DNA from: PRDV01 sp963710865
GTDB taxonomy: Bacteria; Babelota; Babeliae; Babelales; Babelaceae
Assembly: GCA_963710865.1 (NCBI GenBank)
Contig: CAVQBR010000002.1
Coordinates: forward strand, 1,178,001-1,242,000
Direction: 5' to 3'
Length of the DNA: 64,000 nt
This document shows, piece by piece, positions 28,089 to 36,551 of this stretch; positions within the stretch are counted from its first letter, which is position 1, and each line of letters begins with the position of its first letter. A program made the position numbers and the translations under genes. Below the pieces are notes generated by a model that had not been told where the DNA came from, did no database searches, and saw only the letters and a list, made by a program, of their open reading frames with translations.

Positions 28089-29096
28089 ATGTTTAAAAGA
28101 TTAATTACAGTTCTCATTGCGACTGCGTCGATAGGTTCAAGTCTTCATGCGATGACTATAAGTCTTAGTACCCAGCAATGTTTGATTCAAAATATCATTG
28201 CAAAGAGTAAGGGGACATGGACAGAGGCCCATGCAGCTGCGTATTATGGTTTTGATAATGTGCTTTTGGAGGCATTGAATTCCACTAATCCTAACGTAAG
28301 CGATAATGATGGAGTTACCCCTCTTCATATGGCGATCGAGAGAGGGAATCTGTCAGCGGCACGCACTTTAATACAACATGGTGCGCAGGTTGATGCATGT
28401 ACCAGTCAGACGAGGCTTACACCTTTGCATTTGGCAGTTGAGTCGGGAAACAAAGCTGCGGTTGAACTCCTGCTGGCAGCACAGGCTCCCATTGATGCAA
28501 TTTCTGTTAGTGGAACTCCTTTGATACTTGCTTGTGAACAAGAATCTTTAAATCTTGATATCATATACCGGTTGTTGGCACATGAAACAGACCCGAATCT
28601 CCGAAATCCTATAAGCGAACATGCCGCTCTGGATCGTCTTGTCTTAACGCTTGTCCCAAATTATTCAGGTTCAGATTATTTACCTTCAGATGTCAGAAAC
28701 GACGTTGACTTTTCAAATAATGATCCAGTAGATCGACCTAGTGATATCGCGCAGAGAATTCAGAGGCCTAAAATTGCAAAACTCGTAATAGAGCTGCTGC
28801 TTGCGCATGGCGCTCGGTTTAACGAATATGTTACCGCTCCCAGCTCTCGTGAAATCTCGGTTTGGCATTCTCTAGCACAGTATCCGAATAATGAAATATT
28901 GAAGCTGTTACTCGACCGTTCGACTGAACACCTTAATGTATTGTTTGATGGAGAGACGGCATTAGATATTGCTGAAGATAACAAACATACAGAAACGGCA
29001 ACGCTTTTAAGGTCTTATGGGGCTCTAACTTCTTCTGAATTGCCTGATTTAGATGAGAATTTGGCGTCGTTGACTATTGAGAAGGTTAGAGAGTGA
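28089..29096 (+). CDS. Secreted ankyrin-repeat protein, copy 2
   Basis: A 335-residue paralogue of the gene at 26102-27097. It has the same signal peptide type (LITVLIATASIGSSLHAM), ankyrin repeats (GVTPLHMAIERGNLSAARTLI, LTPLHLAVESGNKAAVELLL) and ending (LNVLFDGETALDIAEDNKHTETATLL). Substitutions lie mostly at exposed repeat positions, and the frame is intact. This suggests both copies are kept under selection while the helicase part of the duplicated unit decayed. GAGAGGA precedes ATG 28089; an in-frame ATG at 28014 would add an extra hydrophobic leader. Confidence 0.9.
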   Translation: MFKRLITVLIATASIGSSLHAMTISLSTQQCLIQNIIAKSKGTWTEAHAAAYYGFDNVLLEALNSTNPNVSDNDGVTPLHMAIERGNLSAARTLIQHGAQVDACTSQTRLTPLHLAVESGNKAAVELLLAAQAPIDAISVSGTPLILACEQESLNLDIIYRLLAHETDPNLRNPISEHAALDRLVLTLVPNYSGSDYLPSDVRNDVDFSNNDPVDRPSDIAQRIQRPKIAKLVIELLLAHGARFNEYVTAPSSREISVWHSLAQYPNNEILKLLLDRSTEHLNVLFDGETALDIAEDNKHTETATLLRSYGALTSSELPDLDENLASLTIEKVRE

Positions 29097-29104
29097 AATA
29101 GTTT

Positions 29105-29128
29105 AAAGCCCCTTGCCGGGGCTTTTTT
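29105..29128 (+). terminator. Rho-independent terminator after ankyrin copy 2
   Basis: AAAGCCCC pairs with GGGGCTTT across TTGCC, and the descending arm runs into six T. Confidence 0.88.
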
Positions 29129-29261
29129 CTTGAAATCGTAATTTTTTGATGCACCTTTAAACGCAGTAGCCAATTCAGAACTCCTATTTGCTGCAGTTTG
29201 ACACGTAAGAATACCTAAGTGAGATCAAATAGTTAAAAAATACCTTAAGTGCTAATCTGTT

Positions 29262-29291
29262 CGGGCTTTACTAAAATGACCTGAAAGCCCG
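29262..29291. repeat. Hairpin next to the IS4-family insertion site
   Basis: CGGGCTTT and AAAGCCCG form a perfect 8-bp stem around a 14-base loop, followed by TTCTTTC. It could be a terminator or a structural end of an older element; it lies only two bases from the target duplication of the IS4 element. Confidence 0.45.
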
Positions 29292-29303
29292 TTCTTTCAA
29301 GGT

Positions 29304-29324
29304 CTTGTCATTACCCACATTTTT
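29304..29324 (+). repeat. Left inverted repeat of the IS4-family element
   Basis: 21 bases beginning CTTGTCATTACCCAC and ending in T5; exact reverse complement of 30763-30783. Confidence 0.92.
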
Positions 29325-29444
29325 TTATGTGACTAAACGACATTGCTATATTCGCTCCATCAAGCATATCCAAAAGCCTCATCCAGCCTTTCCAAAGTGT
29401 TTGCCAGCCTGGTTCTCCATCAGATTTTCGCCCTAAGAATCCAC

Positions 29445-30716
29445 CTAAACCAGCAAGCTTGTGTCAAATTGTCGATTTGTTATATCGTGAGGTGATAGAT
29501 TAAATTGAGAACAAAGCATTGTTAATGGCATAATTGGGATATGCTCTTTTGCAAGTACATCTGGTTCCTCCCTGACTAGAAATTTCATCTCTAAAAGCTT
29601 AGTAGCGAGTATTCCTATGATCCCTAGCAAACTAAACAGTCCTTTAGCAGATTGCAATTGACTCTTTCCGATGCTGCAGCCGGACTTTAAGCATTTGTGG
29701 TATTCTTCGATGAGCCATCGCAATTCGTACCATTCTATTTTTTCATAGGCATCATCTAAGCTCTCAATAGATAGATTTGTTAAAAGAATCCACTCTAAAC
29801 CATCTGGTGCATTCTCCCAGATGCGCAGGCACCAGACATCTATTTCTTGATAATCACTTTTGGAAAAACCATTTTTCGGGGTAATAATTTTAATCTTGTC
29901 CCAGCCGATATGCAATAACACCTTTCTTGCAGGTTTATCATTTCGAGCTCTTAATTCGATCTCTTTGCTTCCTTGAGACTTCAAACTTCTTGCAAATTTG
30001 CTCAATAAAATCTTTTCACCCTTAGTCAGGATAGACCTAGCTCCTGTAGCACGTATTAAAAAGTCCCAACTCTTCTCCCTACAATTTTTGATAAATTTGT
30101 AGATGTCGTTTTCGCGATCACCTACCGCTACATGTCTCTGATCTGAGTTATTAGATCTTTCTATTGTATTAAGGCATTCTGACCAATAATCAGCCTCAGT
30201 TCCTCTTTTATCGCGTTGATAACGTGTTTCATTCGTTCTGCGAGATTTTAGCAATCTAGTCCAAACTTTTTGATAAGCTAAGCCCATAATGCTTGGAGCA
30301 TTTCTGTCATAGGCAACAGCAAGAATTGATTGGGCAAGGATTCCTTTGCCATTATGATCACCAATGTAGCCCAGCCCATTTGTTTTCTTCAAATTACTGT
30401 AATCCAATTCTGTCTTATCCTGTATATATAAAATCGTATTTTTCTCAACGCTTGCGATGGCCATTTGAGTATTTTTCCAATGTTCTTGTTGAAGATTTTC
30501 ATGGGTAATATCATCTGTGTTTAAAAAACGATATCCAGCCTTTGTTTCAGACCAGAAACCTTTGTTTTGAACCGGTAAACTTTTATCAGGACACTTAATC
30601 ATGTTATTTGCTAGCTTTATTATTCGCTTATTTCGTCTTTTATCTCCCAGAGTACTGTTAGTCCATTGATCTTTTACCCATTCTTCCACTCGCGTAAAGG
30701 CTGTCATTGCTGCCAC
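29445..30716 (-). CDS. IS4-family transposase (Tn5-like DDE)
   Basis: A 423-residue transposase similar to Tn5/IS50 Tnp. The N-terminal DNA-binding part (EWVKDQWTNSTLGDKRRNKRIIKLANNM) matches the transposase Tn5 N-terminal domain. Catalytic Asp100 (YIQDKTELDY), Asp200 (VGDRENDIY) and Glu337 lie in the signature Y330-x2-R333-x3-E337-x6-K344. The length is typical and no frameshift is present. It should cut and paste the surrounding 1480-bp element. Confidence 0.95.
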   Translation of the reverse strand: MAAMTAFTRVEEWVKDQWTNSTLGDKRRNKRIIKLANNMIKCPDKSLPVQNKGFWSETKAGYRFLNTDDITHENLQQEHWKNTQMAIASVEKNTILYIQDKTELDYSNLKKTNGLGYIGDHNGKGILAQSILAVAYDRNAPSIMGLAYQKVWTRLLKSRRTNETRYQRDKRGTEADYWSECLNTIERSNNSDQRHVAVGDRENDIYKFIKNCREKSWDFLIRATGARSILTKGEKILLSKFARSLKSQGSKEIELRARNDKPARKVLLHIGWDKIKIITPKNGFSKSDYQEIDVWCLRIWENAPDGLEWILLTNLSIESLDDAYEKIEWYELRWLIEEYHKCLKSGCSIGKSQLQSAKGLFSLLGIIGILATKLLEMKFLVREEPDVLAKEHIPIMPLTMLCSQFNLSPHDITNRQFDTSLLV

Positions 30717-30762
30717 TCCTTGTTTTCATGCTAACCCTTTTAACATTGATTAGAATTTATCT

Positions 30763-30783
30763 AAAAATGTGGGTAATGACAAG
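30763..30783 (-). repeat. Right inverted repeat of the IS4-family element
   Basis: Exact reverse complement of 29304-29324. Confidence 0.92.
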
Positions 30784-30794
30784 TCTTTCAAGGT

Positions 30795-31177
30795 CGGGGA
30801 TGAAAGGTCATCCTTACAAAGCGATGTAAAAGTCCAGTCTGGCTTTTGTGCGCGGTGGAAAATGTGTCCTACAGGGAGGCATCAATTACTCGCATGGGCT
30901 CATGTATCATCAGGTTTGGATTGTCAAATTATAGAAAGCATGTCTTACGCAAAATTAGTCTTCAGAAACAAGTTGCAGGGTATCGCTTCTGGTAGAGGAT
31001 AATAAATTCAAGTATGCTAGTTTCGTGAATGATCATAGGTTCTAAAGGGTTTTCTGGAGGGAGCCTAAAATTCAACTTGTTAAGTGTGATGATTGATACG
31101 TCGAAATCAAATTTGGGTGTTTACTTTTGCTTTGTGAGGTGGTATCTTATGACTATAACACTTAAAAAATAGCGAAA
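30795..31177. other. Non-coding stretch between IS4 element and tnpB
   Basis: No supported gene is present. A short open frame starting inside the IS end (30769-31002) has no family resemblance. This stretch should contain the left end of the tnpB element, but I cannot fix its boundary. Confidence 0.4.
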
Positions 31178-32305
31178 ATGAAGACGTTTGCAAAAGTATT
31201 TAAATTCCGGCTGAAGCCAAATAAGACGCAGAGAAAAAAGATTGCTCAAAACTCTGGCAGTGCTCGTTTCACTTATAATTACGCATTAGAGCGCTTTATT
31301 AAATCAGCTGCAGAAAAAATCTATTTGAGTTATGAGGACATTACTAAGGAACTGACGGGTTTAAAGAGAGATCCTCAAACTCAGTGGTTAAAGGATGCCC
31401 CTGCACAAATATTACAGCAATCTGTAAAAGATGCGATGCTTGCAATAGATAGATTTTTTAAAGGAAAAAAGAAGAACAAGAAAGATGGCTTTCCGAAATT
31501 TCGGAAAAAGTTTGTTCACGATTCATTTAGGTACCCTCAACATATTAGTACTAACTGCAATTACGTTTGGTTGCCCAAAGTCGGATGGGTAAAATTTATA
31601 AAGTCACGTGAAATCGAGGGCACTATTAAACAAGCTGTTGTTAAAAGAGAGGGAAATCATTGGAATATAAGCCTTGCTTGTGAAATACAACAAGAAGTTG
31701 TACCTGTTAAACCAAAAGAAGAAAGGGTAGTAGGAATAGACGTCGGTCTACTCAGATTCGCGACTCTCTCGAGTGGTGATGAGATACATAATCCTCGTCA
31801 TTTAAAAAGTTCGCTTAACGACCTAAAGCGTCTGCAACAGGCCTACGCGAGAACCAAACGTGGGAGTAAGAACAGACTCAAGCTAAAGGTTAAAATCTGC
31901 AAGCTTCATCTTAGGATAAAAAATCAGCGACTAGACTTTCTGCATAAGTTGACGACGCACATTGTCCAAAACTTTGATGGCATTGTTATAGAAGATTTGC
32001 ATATTCTTGGCATGCTCAAAAATCCTCATTTAGCGTTAGCGATTTCAGATGTTGGTTGGGGAAAGTTCTTTGCTATGCTAAGATATAAGTGCGAATGGTA
32101 TGGCAAAGTGCTGGTAGTCATAAATAGATTTTTGCCGACGAGCAAAACATGCTCGTCTTGTGGCGAAAAAAAAGACATGCCGTTGAGTAAAAGAACTTAT
32201 AGTTGTTCTAGGTGTGGTTCAGAAATCGACAGAGATCTAAATGCTGCTTTGAATATTAGGAAGGCCGGAATATCCTTCCTTCAGGCTCAGACCAGTAAAG
32301 GCTAG
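31178..32305 (+). CDS. tnpB: IS605/IS1341-type OrfB, RNA-guided nuclease TnpB
   Basis: A 375-residue TnpB protein. The N-terminal helix-turn-helix-like part (FRLKPNKTQRKKIAQNSGSARFTYNYAL) is typical. The RuvC-like nuclease has Asp188 (GIDVGLLRFATLS), Glu272 (IVIEDLHI) and Asp353 (DRDLNAALNI), all kept. A zinc ribbon has Cys325/Cys328 and Cys343/Cys346. TnpB nucleases cut DNA guided by an omega RNA transcribed from the element's right end. No TnpA (Y1 transposase) is encoded nearby, so this is a solo tnpB. The start lies just after a run of A; a clear ribosome site is lacking. Confidence 0.93.
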   Translation: MKTFAKVFKFRLKPNKTQRKKIAQNSGSARFTYNYALERFIKSAAEKIYLSYEDITKELTGLKRDPQTQWLKDAPAQILQQSVKDAMLAIDRFFKGKKKNKKDGFPKFRKKFVHDSFRYPQHISTNCNYVWLPKVGWVKFIKSREIEGTIKQAVVKREGNHWNISLACEIQQEVVPVKPKEERVVGIDVGLLRFATLSSGDEIHNPRHLKSSLNDLKRLQQAYARTKRGSKNRLKLKVKICKLHLRIKNQRLDFLHKLTTHIVQNFDGIVIEDLHILGMLKNPHLALAISDVGWGKFFAMLRYKCEWYGKVLVVINRFLPTSKTCSSCGEKKDMPLSKRTYSCSRCGSEIDRDLNAALNIRKAGISFLQAQTSKG

Positions 32306-32368
32306 CGGAGAGTGGGCGGCCGCTCGGTGAAGCTAGAATCACCAGCTTTTAAGTTGGGTGAGATTCAA
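32306..32368 (+). ncRNA. Candidate omega-RNA scaffold and right end of the tnpB element
   Basis: Directly after the tnpB stop come a GC-rich palindromic segment (GCGGCCGC at about 32317-32324) and then GAATCACC-AGCTTTTAAGT-TGGGTGAG (32336-32362). The latter resembles the imperfect terminal hairpin at the right end of IS200/IS605 elements. The end is placed at TTCAA (32364-32368) by analogy with IS608-type ends. The bases after 32368 would serve as guide. The boundary and the RNA itself are inference. Confidence 0.45.
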
Positions 32369-32901
32369 TTCCGATCAGCACTTGAGATGCTTGATTATTT
32401 TCAAAAATGCTTATGTACTGAACTTGGTCCCCCAATGCATTCTTTAAAGAATCTATTTGCCTTATTTCTGGGTATCGGCCTTGCTTACTCGTGGCACGTT
32501 AAAGCTTTGATCATTGTTCAGAGTTTCTCTGGTATCGGATCTGGTGCCTTTTAAATTGACACGTAACTCTGCTTCTTCCTTCTTATCCTTTATGCTTTGA
32601 AGAAATCCCACTTGCTGTGAGAGAACAGTATTTCTTGGTTGGTAATTACTTATTCATTTTCAGGTTGTTACAAAGTGAGGGGTTGATCAATCCTTAAACT
32701 TTCCATTGCCGAGTTCTGGGGAAGTTGGGGTGTTATTTCAGGACTTAGAGCGCGATTAGGTTGGAAAATGGTGATACTCTGGTTGAAACACAATGCTCTG
32801 ATCCAAGTTTGAGAGATGGATGTTCTTGCATTTCTCGGAAGGAAGAAAAAAAGCTGAATTTGCGAGCAAACGGTTTTTATGGTACAATTTTCTACGATTA
32901 C
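32369..32901. other. Non-coding stretch between tnpB and tRNA-Leu
   Basis: No gene is supported. The segment 32735-32765 shares TTTCAGG…GCGCGATTAGGTTGG with 27359-27391, a weak sign of dispersed element debris. The promoter of the tRNA-Leu/secD region should lie near 32870-32900 (TGGTACAATTTTC). Confidence 0.4.
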
Positions 32902-32988
32902 GCGGAAGTGGTGAAACTGGTAGACACGCAGCCTTGAGGTGGCTGTGGGAGAAATCCCATGGGGGTTCGAGTCCTCTCTTCCGCACCA
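32902..32988 (+). tRNA. tRNA-Leu (anticodon GAG)
   Basis: The acceptor stem GCGGAAG pairs with CTTCCGC. The anticodon arm CAGCC-TTGAGGT-GGCTG gives GAG. A long class II variable arm (TGGGAGAAATCCCA) and a T-arm with GTTCGAGTC follow. CCA is encoded at 32986-32988. It lies 35 bases upstream of secD and may share its transcript. Confidence 0.96.
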
Positions 32989-33023
32989 GATTTAGTAACT
33001 ATTTATCAAAAAAGGGATTATTC

Positions 33024-34613
33024 ATGACATTTACATCTAAACCGGCGTTGACGTTCAGTGTTATCGCGTGGCTCGCAGTGACCGCTTTCGGAGCTTACTT
33101 TCTGATGAATTTAGTGGAGAATAAAGAGAGTGGGAAAAAAGGGTATATCAACTTTGGAATCGATTTAGTAGGAGGTACGTTCCTGACGCTCGATGTGAAA
33201 GTTGATGAAGCGATTAAAAATGATTTGATGGCTCTCTCTCAAGGTCTCATTGAACAACTCAAAAAAGAAAACAAGCCTGTACCGGTGGCAACAACTATGT
33301 TTGAGAAACAGGCAAAGGTGGCCCTCGAATTTGATTCAGCGATGGCAGCCAGCGAAGCGCTCAAGCTCTTTAATGCGCGGTCTCCTCAGGCTAAAGGTAC
33401 CGTGGAAGGTAAATCGGTTGTAATTTCATTTACGAGTCAGCAAGTACGTGATCTTGAAAAAGAGGCAGTTGAAGGAAATATCTCTATTTTACGTACACGC
33501 CTTGATGCATTTGGGGCTGGAGAAGTAGGTATTATACCCCAAGGAGAGCGACGTATAAGTATTGAGCTTCCTAATGTGAGTGATCCTGAAAAAGCCAAGG
33601 CTCGTATAGGTACTGCAGCTATCCTAGAGTTTAAGCCAGTATATGATTATGCACATACCTCTGAGCAACTTATAGAGCGAGCTGGTGGATCGATACCAGA
33701 AGGTACGATGATCGTTCCCGGAAAGAAAGAAGAGGCTGGATTTTATTTGGTACCAAGCTTTGCGAAAGTTACTGGTAAGATGCTTAGTAGTGCGCAGTAT
33801 CATTATAGTGGTGACCAGCTTGGAAAAGCAAGTCCGCATACGGTATCTATGAGTTTTAAACCTGAAGGGCGTTCACGATTTGCCGAAGTTACTCGTGAAA
33901 ATGTCGGTAAACAGTTAGCAATTATCTTGGATAATATTGTGGTTTCTGCACCAACCGTGAATCAGGCTCTTGAAGATGGGACAGCTGTTATTTCTGGTGC
34001 TTTTACGCAGGAAAACGCTGAAGAACTTGTTGCGCTCCTTAAGTCCGGAGCATTTTCAGCTCCTGTTGAAGTGATAGAAGAGCGAACGATTGGGCCATCC
34101 TTGGGTAAAGCTGCGATTCATCAAGGACTCATATCCTGCCTCATTGCTCTTGGTTTGTTATTTTTATTTAGTATCATAGTGTATAAGGTTGCAGGCTTAT
34201 TTGCCTTTATTGTCCTTCTCTATAACCTGCTACTGATTTTATTCGGGCTTGCCTTGGTACCTGATGCTACATTAACATTGCCCGGTATTGCAGGTATGAT
34301 TTTGACAGTAGGTATGGCCATCGACTCATCGATATTAATTTATGAGCGTATAAAGGAAGAGTTAGCGGGGGGAGCATCGTTACGTAATGCCGTTGATGCT
34401 GGATTTAATGGAGCCCTGAGCGTTATCTTAGATGCGAATATCACTACCTTTATTATTGGTGCTGTTCTCTATTACCTTGGGTCGCCTGCTATTCAAGGGT
34501 TTGCGCTTACCTTGATGATCGGTATCGTTGCGACACTTATTACTGGTCTGGTCTTGTTGAGGACGATCTTTAACATAGTCTTAAGTATGGGTGTAAAATC
34601 TATTAAGATTTAA
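33024..34613 (+). CDS. secD: Protein translocase subunit SecD
   Basis: A 529-residue membrane protein that uses the proton gradient to help SecYEG export proteins. The first transmembrane helix (ALTFSVIAWLAVTAFGAYFLM) is followed by GIDLVGGTFLTLDV and a large periplasmic domain. The P1/P4-type signature ISGAFTQENAEELVALLKSGAFSAPVEVIEERTIGPSLG comes next, then five C-terminal helices with AGMILTVGMAIDSSILIYERIKEEL. The start has AAAGGGA upstream and follows the tRNA by 35 bases. The usual partner secF does not follow; a tRNA and a ligase gene do. Confidence 0.95.
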   Translation: MTFTSKPALTFSVIAWLAVTAFGAYFLMNLVENKESGKKGYINFGIDLVGGTFLTLDVKVDEAIKNDLMALSQGLIEQLKKENKPVPVATTMFEKQAKVALEFDSAMAASEALKLFNARSPQAKGTVEGKSVVISFTSQQVRDLEKEAVEGNISILRTRLDAFGAGEVGIIPQGERRISIELPNVSDPEKAKARIGTAAILEFKPVYDYAHTSEQLIERAGGSIPEGTMIVPGKKEEAGFYLVPSFAKVTGKMLSSAQYHYSGDQLGKASPHTVSMSFKPEGRSRFAEVTRENVGKQLAIILDNIVVSAPTVNQALEDGTAVISGAFTQENAEELVALLKSGAFSAPVEVIEERTIGPSLGKAAIHQGLISCLIALGLLFLFSIIVYKVAGLFAFIVLLYNLLLILFGLALVPDATLTLPGIAGMILTVGMAIDSSILIYERIKEELAGGASLRNAVDAGFNGALSVILDANITTFIIGAVLYYLGSPAIQGFALTLMIGIVATLITGLVLLRTIFNIVLSMGVKSIKI

Positions 34614-34617
34614 TAAG

Positions 34618-34694
34618 GGCGACGTAGCTCAGCTGGTTAGAGCGGCGGAATCATAATCCGTAGGTCCGGGGTTCGAGTCCCTGCGTCGCCACCA
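34618..34694 (+). tRNA. tRNA-Met (anticodon CAT; elongator or Ile2)
   Basis: The acceptor stem GGCGACG pairs with CGTCGCC. The D-arm is AGCTCAGCTGGTTAGAGC and the anticodon loop ATCATAA gives CAT. The T-arm has GGTTCGAGTCC, and CCA is encoded at the end. Position 1 pairs with 72, so it is not the initiator. Elongator Met and lysidine-modified Ile2 cannot be told apart by eye. It starts five bases after the secD stop. Confidence 0.95.
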
Positions 34695-34714
34695 TAATTT
34701 TCTCAGGAGTAGGC

Positions 34715-36460
34715 ATGACATTTCATTCGGTTGCTGAAGCTTTTTTTGTTCTGGGTAAAGAGCCTTCTCGTACGAAAATGACCGAGTTATTAGCTCAGCT
34801 TTTTGCAGATGCTACTCCCCACGAGGCTCAACTTCTTAGTTATCTTGCTCTAGGCATGTTACGTGCTCCGTACCAAGGTAATCAATTTAACTTTGCCGAA
34901 AAAAGCATGATCAAGCTGCTCGCTCATATTTCAGGCGAATCGGTTGCTGACTATACCACCTTTGTAAAAAAGGTCGGAGATTGTGGAACCGCAGTTTTGG
35001 AGCGAGAATGGCCTCATAAGGACAAGCATTTGACCGTCATTGAGATTCATAGTCGGCTGGAAAAGCTCATGGCTCTCTCTGGTACCGGCTCGCAGGAGGA
35101 GAAAGCAGCTTATTTGCTGAATCTGCTTAGTGAAGTGGATGCCCTCTGTGCTTCATTTATTGTTCGAATAATTTTGGGTACTATGCGATTAGGCTTTTCT
35201 GATATGACTTTGCTTGATGCTTTTTCGTGGATGTATTCGGGAGATAAGTCTCTTAAAGTTCCGCTTGAGAATGCTTATAATGTCTGTGCTGATATTGGAC
35301 TTATTGTGCATGAACTAAAAAGCAAAGGAATTGAGTATATCTCTCATATGCAGCCAACGATAGGCATACCTATCCGGCCAGCTGCTGCTGAACGAGCCGA
35401 TAGCCCCCAAGCAATTATCGATCGATTAGGGCGCTGTGTTGCACAGCCTAAACTTGATGGGTTCCGCGTTCAAGTTCATCTTGATAAGACGCATAAGGAA
35501 CCGCATGTGTGGTTCTATTCTCGTAATTTAACAGACATGAGTCATATGTTCCCCGATCTTTTGAAAGCGGTACTGCAAATTGATGCTGAATCACTCATTG
35601 TTGAGGGAGAAGCGATTGTGTATGACGAAACAACTAATACCTTCCTGCCATTTCAAGAGACCGTAAAGCGTAAAAGAAAGCATGATATAGCAGAAGTTGC
35701 AGAATCACTTCCGTTACGACTTTTCTTATTCGATATTTTATACGTTAATGGTGAGAGCGTTATGCCTCTTGGTCATGAAGATCGCAGATCATTGCTTCTT
35801 AAGTATTGTGGAAATCTTAAAACTGATGTAGTAAAAGTTATTGAGGAGCGCTGGTGCACGACAGCTCAAGAGCTTGCTGATTATTTTAATCAGGAGATCT
35901 CCAGCGGCCTTGAAGGGCTTGTGGTAAAGAGACCCGATGCTCATTATCAACCAGGTAAAAGAAACTTTAACTGGATAAAGCTTAAACGGCACGAAGTAGG
36001 GCAGTTAACTGATACGATCGATGCGGTTGTTCTTGGCTATTATGCAGGCCGAGGAAAGCGTGCATCCTTTGGTATTGGTGCATTCTTGGTTGGTTTGTAT
36101 AATCCTGCTACTGATACGTTTGAAACGGTAGCCAAAATAGGAACCGGCCTGAGTGATGAAGAATGGGTTGATCTTAAAAAGCGATGTGATCATGATGCTG
36201 TTGATACACAACCTCACAATGTTGTTTGTGCTCCGGAGTTAGCGCCAGATGTCTGGGTTGCTCCTACTACGGTTGTTATAGTCAGGGCTGATGAGATTAC
36301 GCAGTCTCCGCTCCATACTGCGGGACGTACAAAAACGGAGCTTGGGTTTGCACTGCGATTCCCTCGGTTTATGGGCTATAGTCTCGATAAACTGCCGACT
36401 CAGGCAACAACGGTGCATGAGCTGAAAGAATTGTATCGTCTTCAATTTGCAAAAAAATAA
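34715..36460 (+). CDS. lig: ATP-dependent DNA ligase (archaeal/eukaryal DNA ligase I type)
   Basis: A 581-residue ligase that seals DNA nicks via an AMP-lysine intermediate. An N-terminal alpha-helical DNA-binding domain (residues ~1-210, with GTMRLGFSDMTLLDAFSWM) precedes the adenylation domain with motif I QPKLDGFRVQ (Lys246). VEGEAIVYD, FLFDILYVNG, EGLVVKRPDAHYQPGKRNFNWIKLKR and a C-terminal OB domain with SPLHTAG…GFALRFPRFM follow. This domain order is that of archaeal ligases and LigB-like bacterial ATP ligases, distinct from NAD-dependent LigA. CAGGAG precedes the ATG. It sits 20 bases after a tRNA gene. Confidence 0.93.
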   Translation: MTFHSVAEAFFVLGKEPSRTKMTELLAQLFADATPHEAQLLSYLALGMLRAPYQGNQFNFAEKSMIKLLAHISGESVADYTTFVKKVGDCGTAVLEREWPHKDKHLTVIEIHSRLEKLMALSGTGSQEEKAAYLLNLLSEVDALCASFIVRIILGTMRLGFSDMTLLDAFSWMYSGDKSLKVPLENAYNVCADIGLIVHELKSKGIEYISHMQPTIGIPIRPAAAERADSPQAIIDRLGRCVAQPKLDGFRVQVHLDKTHKEPHVWFYSRNLTDMSHMFPDLLKAVLQIDAESLIVEGEAIVYDETTNTFLPFQETVKRKRKHDIAEVAESLPLRLFLFDILYVNGESVMPLGHEDRRSLLLKYCGNLKTDVVKVIEERWCTTAQELADYFNQEISSGLEGLVVKRPDAHYQPGKRNFNWIKLKRHEVGQLTDTIDAVVLGYYAGRGKRASFGIGAFLVGLYNPATDTFETVAKIGTGLSDEEWVDLKKRCDHDAVDTQPHNVVCAPELAPDVWVAPTTVVIVRADEITQSPLHTAGRTKTELGFALRFPRFMGYSLDKLPTQATTVHELKELYRLQFAKK

Positions 36461-36551
36461 GCGGTAGTATTGAGTCTCGGCTGCTCAATATGCTATGGTA
36501 CTACTATCTCGAAAGAGGTAATTATTAATACTGAGAATGAGGAAGCAAGTA

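Larger units (their letters stand above)
29304..30783 (-). mobile_element. IS4-family (Tn5/IS50-like) insertion sequence, 1480 bp
   Basis: Perfect inverted repeats of 21 bases, starting CTTGTCATTACCCAC, bound the element at 29304-29324 and 30763-30783. An 11-bp direct duplication, TCTTTCAAGGT, flanks it (29293-29303 and 30784-30794). It carries one intact transposase gene on the minus strand. Identical ends and an exact target duplication indicate recent insertion. Confidence 0.93.

Noticed and set aside
30769..31002. Plus-strand 77-residue open frame at the edge of the IS4 element
   Set aside because: It begins inside the inverted repeat of the element, so its start is an insertion by-product; no family resemblance.
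32820..33023. Longer N-terminus for SecD running through the tRNA-Leu gene
   Set aside because: It would translate the tRNA; the start at 33024 has a ribosome site and begins right before the first transmembrane helix.
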